Source: CAZTHC01 sp964613425
GTDB lineage: Bacteria > Bacillota > Clostridia > TANB77 > CAG-508
Length of the DNA stretch: 10,761 nt
Assembly (NCBI GenBank): GCA_964613425.1
Contig: CAZTHC010000036.1
Coordinates: 1-10,761, forward strand
Direction of reading: 5' to 3'
Position numbers and translations under genes: made by a program
Notes under the pieces: generated by a model
Databases searched by the model: none
Seen by the model: only the letters and a program-made list of their open reading frames with translations
What the model was told of the DNA's origin: nothing
Part shown: positions 7,595 to 10,761 of the stretch, piece by piece
Numbering within the stretch: position 1 is the stretch's first letter
Layout: each line of letters begins with the position of its first letter

Positions 7595-7599
7595 GGAGG
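7595..7599 (+). promoter_or_regulatory. Ribosome binding site deciding the mecA start
   Basis: GGAGG ends 5 nt before the ATG at 7605. The TTG at 7593 in the same frame overlaps this site and cannot be the start, so the protein begins MKIEKL, as MecA proteins typically do. Confidence 0.85.
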
Positions 7600-7604
7600 T
7601 TATA

Positions 7605-7853
7605 ATGAAGATAGAAAAACTTACAGAAAATAAAATTAGAGTTACTTTAAATATCACAGATTTACACAAAAAAAACATAGACTTTCAATCTTTTATGTCT
7701 AGTTCTATTGAATCTCAAGATTTATTTTTAGATATGTTAGAGCAAGCTGAAAAAGAGTTTGGATTTACTACAAAAGATTATAAATTATTACTAGAAGCAA
7801 TTGCTACTTCTGAACGGAAATTTTATTATAACTATTACAAGAGTTTCTTCTAG
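7605..7853 (+). CDS. mecA: Adaptor protein MecA, N-terminal part in frame 0
   Basis: MecA is the adaptor that brings substrates to the ClpC-ClpP protease. This frame encodes the N-terminal substrate-binding domain: MKIEKLTENKIRVTL (1-15), the QDLFLDMLEQAEKEFGF stretch (38-54) and LLLEAIA (61-67) all match the family. After E70 the codon is CGG, then 11 residues unlike MecA, then TAG. The rest of the family sequence continues in the +1 frame. Without a frameshift the 82-residue product would have the substrate domain but no ClpC-binding domain, and could only compete with the full protein. The ATG at 7605 is set by a strong ribosome binding site. The gene is divergent from the mre operon. Confidence 0.85.
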   Translation: MKIEKLTENKIRVTLNITDLHKKNIDFQSFMSSSIESQDLFLDMLEQAEKEFGFTTKDYKLLLEAIATSERKFYYNYYKSFF

Positions 7854-8232
7854 TACAGATTTACAAAAAAGTAAAAATTTAAAAATTAAAAGAAAAGTAA
7901 ATAACTTGTCTGGTAATGTTGCAATTTATGCTTTCAATTCTTTCGATGATTTTTGCGATTTTTGTACATATATAAAAACAACGGATAATCTTAATTTATT
8001 AATTACTAAAATAAAAAAGGTTGTATTATATAAATATAATTCAAAGTACTATTTAGCTTTAAACAATTTTAGAGCTAGTGAAACTGTTTTAAAAAGCTTT
8101 TGCTCTTCGATTGTAGAGTTTTCTAGCTTTGTAAATAATTCTAATTTATTTGAAAGTAAATTGCTTGAATACGGAGAAATTATTATAAAACACAATGCTA
8201 TTTCTACATATTTAAAACATTTTTCCAAATAA
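7801..8232 (+). CDS. mecA: Adaptor protein MecA, C-terminal part in the +1 frame
   Basis: This frame carries the linker and the C-terminal ClpC-binding domain of MecA. From GGA at 7816 it reads GNFIITITRV, completing the N-terminal domain. A polar Lys/Ser/Asn linker follows, then the C-terminal fold: NVAIYAFNSFDDFCDF (fragment residues 39-54), LYKYNSKYYLAL (76-87) and LLEYGEIIIKHNAISTYL (121-138), which fit the MecA family. The frame opens at 7801 with a TTG lacking a convincing ribosome binding site, so separate translation is unlikely. Joined to the upstream part by skipping the C at 7815, the product is 208 residues, close to usual MecA size. Stop at 8230-8232 precedes a terminator shared with the convergent M23 gene. 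Confidence 0.85.
   Translation: MLLLNGNFIITITRVSSSTDLQKSKNLKIKRKVNNLSGNVAIYAFNSFDDFCDFCTYIKTTDNLNLLITKIKKVVLYKYNSKYYLALNNFRASETVLKSFCSSIVEFSSFVNNSNLFESKLLEYGEIIIKHNAISTYLKHFSK
7812..7820 (+). other. Putative +1 frameshift site at CGG in mecA
   Basis: Frame-0 codons GAA (7812-7814) and CGG (7815-7817). Omitting the single C at 7815 gives GAA-GGA-AAT-TTT and restores the MecA sequence (TSE-GNFIITITRV). The hexamer ACGGAA (7814-7819) equals the one at the mrdA break on the other strand. A real mutation or assembly error is possible; a second gene with the same pattern makes that less likely. Confidence 0.75.
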
Positions 8233-8253
8233 TATTATATTTTTGCATACAAA

Positions 8254-8279
8254 AAACTGCCAATATGAATTGGCAGTTT
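8254..8279. terminator. Bidirectional terminator between mecA and the M23 gene
   Basis: An 11-bp stem (8254-8264 with 8269-8279) and 4-nt loop. The minus strand has a strong T6 tail (8256-8251), so it is best for the M23 gene; the plus-strand tail is short. It separates two convergent genes. Confidence 0.85.
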
Positions 8280-8288
8280 AATTTATTT

Positions 8289-9266
8289 CTAATATAAATA
8301 ATTTTGTGGATTTTGTGCTACTCCATTTACTCTTATTTCTAAATGTAAATGTGGTCCTGTTGAATTACCTGTAGAACCTCTTGTTGCTATAACTTCTCCT
8401 TGTGCCACTTGTTGTCCATATTCTACTTTCAATTCATTACAGTGAGCATAATATGTTTGAACTCCATTTGCATGAGTTATTATTACTAATTTTCCATATC
8501 CTCCTCTATAGCCAGAATGTGTTACTGTTCCTGCTGCTGCTGCCATAATAGGTGTTCCTGTTGGACCGGCTATATCTAATCCAGTGTGAGTTCCTCCAGA
8601 TCTTGCACCAAATCTTGAAGTAATTACTCCACTTATAGGACTTGTAAGTTTAATTCCTAAGTCTATCTTTGGTCCCATATTTACTGTAGATGAAGTATTT
8701 GCATATCCTACAACTACTGGTTTAACATATAAATCTGATATAGCTTTATCTACTGCTGTAAAATCTTTCAAAGATGTTTCATATTTTTCCTTATATGCTA
8801 ACTTACCTTGGTTTGAACTCTTTTTATTTTTTAGTCCTGTAATAATTTCTTCTGCTTGTTCTTTAGTTCCAACATAAACTTTTTCTTCGTCACCTACAAG
8901 AACTGTATAGTATTTATAAAATGTTGTACCTAGTTCTGTTACTTTACTAAATATTTCATCATCGTTGGTAACATATCCTTTCTTTAGTAAACACATTTTA
9001 TACTCTGGCAATTCGTCTATTTGTACAAAGGCTACATTTTCCTCTGTTCCATTCTTCATATATTCATTTATTCTATTTTGTAATTCTCTTTTATTTTCTG
9101 TATATCCTATTTGCTCTCCATTTAATGTTACACTATATATTGGTCTATATATAAATGTTACAAAACCAATTACTAGGAAAGTTCCTATACCTAGTAGTAT
9201 TAAGAATTTAAGAGAACTTCTTATATGTATTAACAAATTTTTTATTGTACTTAAAATAATAAACAA
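8289..9266 (-). CDS. Membrane-anchored M23 family endopeptidase (LytM-type)
   Basis: Predicted peptidoglycan endopeptidase or related regulator acting outside the membrane. An N-terminal anchor (about 20-40) is followed by an extracytoplasmic region of about 160 residues that I do not recognise with certainty (YSVTLNGEQIGYTENKRELQ at 44-63 resembles stalk regions of clostridial M23 proteins). A complete M23/LytM domain then spans about 208-325. Zinc ligands are visible: H227 and D231 in HTGLD and H308 in GPHLHLE, with H275 (YYAH) and H306 as further active-site residues, so the enzyme should be active. Start is uncertain: the outermost TTG (9266) touches the GAGGAG ribosome binding site, so true initiation is probably a few codons later, perhaps at ATT 9260 or 9257. 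Monocistronic, convergent with mecA. Confidence 0.92.
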   Translation of the reverse strand: MFIILSTIKNLLIHIRSSLKFLILLGIGTFLVIGFVTFIYRPIYSVTLNGEQIGYTENKRELQNRINEYMKNGTEENVAFVQIDELPEYKMCLLKKGYVTNDDEIFSKVTELGTTFYKYYTVLVGDEEKVYVGTKEQAEEIITGLKNKKSSNQGKLAYKEKYETSLKDFTAVDKAISDLYVKPVVVGYANTSSTVNMGPKIDLGIKLTSPISGVITSRFGARSGGTHTGLDIAGPTGTPIMAAAAGTVTHSGYRGGYGKLVIITHANGVQTYYAHCNELKVEYGQQVAQGEVIATRGSTGNSTGPHLHLEIRVNGVAQNPQNYLY

Positions 9267-9272
9267 CTCCTC
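9267..9272 (-). promoter_or_regulatory. Ribosome binding site of the M23 gene
   Basis: GAGGAG on the minus strand lies directly against the TTG at 9266, with no spacer. The in-frame ATT codons at 9260 (6 nt) and 9257 (9 nt) have proper spacing; no ATG or GTG does. The next TTG (9236) is 30 nt away. Confidence 0.6.
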
Positions 9273-9299
9273 TTTGGCATTTTTTAACTACCCTGTTAT

Positions 9300-9326
9300 T
9301 TTATACCAATTATTGTTTTTTAACAA
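9300..9326 (-). promoter_or_regulatory. Putative promoter of the M23 gene
   Basis: On the minus strand TATAAA (9305-9300) is preceded by TGG, giving an extended -10, with TTGTTA (9326-9321) 15 bp upstream. The spacer is short, so the extended -10 carries most of the weight. The rest of the 219-bp gap (9267-9485) is T-rich, with the coat-gene terminator at its right end and nothing else I can identify. Confidence 0.45.
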
Positions 9327-9411
9327 ATATGATGTTGTTTGTTTTTCAAATGTTTATTGTGGTTTTCTCTTTTTTCCTCTGTTTTTCTTTTATTTTTATG
9401 GTATCCTCAGA

Positions 9412-9464
9412 TTAATAAAATACACCAGCCATCTGTAAAACCCATTTATACAGATAACCAGTGT
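9412..9464 (-). terminator. Terminator after the coat protein gene
   Basis: On the minus strand an ATCTGTA/TACAGAT core (9455-9449 with 9437-9431) is extended outward by nine further pairs including G-T wobbles, followed by an ATTTTATTAA tail. The wobble pairs exist only on the minus strand, so it should work only for the leftward gene. Confidence 0.65.
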
Positions 9465-9485
9465 GTTTCAGAATAATATATATCT

Positions 9486-9731
9486 CTATTGACTTACTTC
9501 ATTCTTTACTTTTGTAATTTCCTGCGGAGTTGCTTGTCCTGCTGGGGTATAATATCCTTTTGTTTCTGCAACTTTGAATAATTCATATTGAAATGATTCA
9601 TCACTATTTCTTATCTGTTGAACTGTTTGTCTAAGTTGCATATTTTCTGCTTCTGAAATAACCCCTTGATATGTTGTTAATTCCGCCTTTACAGATTCCA
9701 AAATATCATTTACCATATACTTTTCTTCCAT
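9486..9731 (-). CDS. CotF-type spore coat protein
   Basis: An 81-residue protein of the Coat_F family, found in the spore coat of Bacilli and Clostridia and made in the mother cell. Family features are the opening MVNDILESVKAELTTYQG (6-23), LRQTVQQIRNSDESFQYELF (33-52) and the closing AETKGYYTPAGQA (55-67), close to the standard KGYYxPA ending. It is a small ferritin-like helical fold with no signal peptide or membrane segment. The ATG at 9731 has AGGAGG 7 nt upstream. It follows a related small gene by 74 bp, so the two are probably expressed together during sporulation. I could not identify a convincing sigma-E or sigma-K promoter. The gene supports a spore-forming host. Confidence 0.9.
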   Translation of the reverse strand: MEEKYMVNDILESVKAELTTYQGVISEAENMQLRQTVQQIRNSDESFQYELFKVAETKGYYTPAGQATPQEITKVKNEVSQ

Positions 9732-9805
9732 TACATTTCCTCCTTAATACAATTTCTCTTTCATGTAAAAACCTAGCTATTCGTTTTTCATATACGCGTT
9801 TTAAA

Positions 9806-9994
9806 TTATTCGTTTAAAAATGTTAACAATTTTTGCTTTGTATTTAGTGCATCTTGTGCAGATTTTGTAAACATTTGCTTTATCTGCGGATCAACACATT
9901 GTGAAGCATACGCATTTAGCTTTTGAAAAGATGTGTCATGTGCTCCTATAAGATGTCTTAAATTTTGTAATTCTACTTGACTTAAATTTGCCAT
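9806..9994 (-). CDS. Small spore-coat-like helical protein
   Basis: A 62-residue, mostly helical protein starting MANLSQVELQNLRHLIGAHD (1-20), with the phrase YASQCVDPQIKQMF (29-42). This pattern, including the 'YA-QC-DP-IK' segment, resembles short coat-associated proteins encoded beside CotF genes in Clostridia, and it probably forms a two-helix half of a ferritin-like fold. No signal peptide or transmembrane segment is visible. The ATG at 9994 has an AGGAAGG site about 6 nt upstream. It precedes the CotF-type gene on the same strand, suggesting a joint role in the spore; the exact function is unknown. A TATAAT at 10028-10023 might be its promoter but has no clear -35 box. Confidence 0.75.
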   Translation of the reverse strand: MANLSQVELQNLRHLIGAHDTSFQKLNAYASQCVDPQIKQMFTKSAQDALNTKQKLLTFLNE

Positions 9995-10068
9995 TTTTAT
10001 CCTTCCTTTCTAATCAATACTAATTATATTTTAGGCAAATTCATTTTTTTTATTCACTTATTCACAAA

Positions 10069-10099
10069 AAAAATTGCAAATTTGTAATTTGCAATTTTT
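10069..10099 (-). terminator. Rho-independent terminator of the helicase gene
   Basis: A 13-bp stem (10069-10081 with 10087-10099) with a 5-nt loop is followed on the minus strand by a continuous run of T. It lies 27 bp after the helicase stop codon. Confidence 0.85.
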
Positions 10100-10126
10100 C
10101 AACCCTTATTTAGATTTAGCCTTATA

Positions 10127-10761
10127 TTAATTAATAATTTCTAAGCCGGCAAACTTTGCCATTAACCTTTTATGTCCTACTTTTTCAAATTCAATGTCTA
10201 CTTTTAGGTCGTCCCCTTCTTGTTCTACAAAGTTTATTACTCCTTCTCCAAATTTTTTATGATATATTTTTACTCCTGCTTTATATTTAGATAAATCTAT
10301 ATTTTCGTCTTGTTTTGGCTTGTTTAAAGTATTTAAAAAGCTCTCTGCTGTTCTAAAACTATATGCTGTATTATTACTCTTCTGCAAAACACTTCCAGCA
10401 TTTCCTAGTTTACTAGTCGTTACTTTTCCGCCATATTCCCAGTTATATGAAGTATCTCTAAATACATTTTCATTTTTTTGTTTGATAGTATCTTCATATC
10501 CATCTAACAATGTTTGTGGTATTTCTTTTACGAAACGAGATATTGCATTACACGTTGTTGAACCAAATATAGTTCTTTGTTTTGCACATGTTATAAATAA
10601 ATTTTCTTTTGCTCTTGTTATTCCAACATAGCAAAGTCTTCTTTCTTCCTCTAATTCTTTAGGCTCCCCTATAGATTTATACCCTGGGAAAATTCCCTCT
10701 TCCATCCCTACTAAAAATACTGTTGGAAATTCTAATCCCTTTGCACTATGTAATGTCATTA
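10127..10761 (-). CDS. pcrA: UvrD/Rep-type DNA helicase PcrA, C-terminal part (cut by window edge)
   Basis: C-terminal end of a superfamily 1A 3'-to-5' DNA helicase, used in repair and in resolving replication-transcription conflicts. About 210 residues are present; the gene continues beyond the right edge. Helicase motif V (TLHSAKGLEFPTVFLVGMEEG, residues 2-22 of the fragment) and motif VI (EEERRLCYVGITRA, 37-50) are intact. The end has the Tudor-like module seen in PcrA (VKIYHKKFGEGVI near 160-175, closing with LMAKFAGLEII), which favours PcrA over UvrD or Rep in a Firmicute. The ATG at 10759 is an internal methionine, not the start. A terminator follows, and the small coat genes downstream form a separate unit. 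Confidence 0.93.
   Translation of the reverse strand, partial: MTLHSAKGLEFPTVFLVGMEEGIFPGYKSIGEPKELEEERRLCYVGITRAKENLFITCAKQRTIFGSTTCNAISRFVKEIPQTLLDGYEDTIKQKNENVFRDTSYNWEYGGKVTTSKLGNAGSVLQKSNNTAYSFRTAESFLNTLNKPKQDENIDLSKYKAGVKIYHKKFGEGVINFVEQEGDDLKVDIEFEKVGHKRLMAKFAGLEIIN

Noticed and set aside
9254..9280. Short frame from ATG 9280 (MPKRSCLLF) overlapping the M23 start, as a leader peptide or upstream frameshift start
   Set aside because: Only nine codons, weakly spaced ribosome binding site, no CGG and no homology needing a frame change.
8965..9438. 157-codon plus-strand reading frame antisense to the M23 gene and its promoter region
   Set aside because: Phe/Tyr-rich product typical of translated AT-rich antisense DNA; no ribosome binding site, and it runs over a promoter and terminator.
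10023..10068. Sporulation sigma factor promoter before the small coat genes
   Set aside because: Looked for sigma-G/F and sigma-E/K type boxes; none fits at the right spacing.
1..10761. tRNA or rRNA genes, CRISPR array, transposase, riboswitch
   Set aside because: No repeat-spacer pattern, cloverleaf, transposase frame or recognisable aptamer was found; all longer gaps are explained by promoters, terminators or the two palindromic elements.

Overview
The window looks like chromosome from a spore-forming, anaerobic-type Firmicute of the class Clostridia. The grounds are very low G+C (about 30 %, judged by eye), strong AGGAGG-type ribosome binding sites, a CotF-type spore coat gene, a DUF4321 gene, and the gene order radC-mreB-mreC-mreD-PBP2-minC. 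Species cannot be assigned from the sequence.

Layout. 149-1021 (+) encodes an M48/HtpX-like membrane metalloprotease, flanked by a hairpin on its left and a bidirectional terminator on its right. 7381 down to 1108 (-) is one long operon for cell-wall elongation: DUF4321, radC, mreB, mreC, mreD, mrdA (PBP2) and minC, read from a consensus sigma-A promoter at 7416-7444. MreB filaments, MreC and MreD scaffold the elongasome, PBP2 is its transpeptidase, and MinC controls where division starts. No minD or minE follows minC. 7605-8232 (+) is mecA, the ClpC adaptor gene, divergent from the mre operon and convergent with the M23 endopeptidase gene (8289-9266, -) across a shared terminator. Then follow two small spore-coat-type genes (9486-9731 and 9806-9994, -) and the 3' end of a pcrA/uvrD-type helicase gene (10127 to the right edge, -).

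Main observation. Two conserved genes, mrdA and mecA, each need one +1 frame change to give a full-length product. Both changes fall at an in-frame CGG codon inside the same hexamer ACGGAA, and in both the restored frame starts with GGA (Gly). I scanned about 3,170 codons on both strands and found no other in-frame CGG; every other CGG trinucleotide is out of frame. This suggests that CGG is not decoded normally in this organism and acts as a +1 frameshift signal. Two independent indels or assembly errors remain the alternative. A second oddity is a pair of 38-bp GC-rich palindromic elements in the mreB-mreC spacer.
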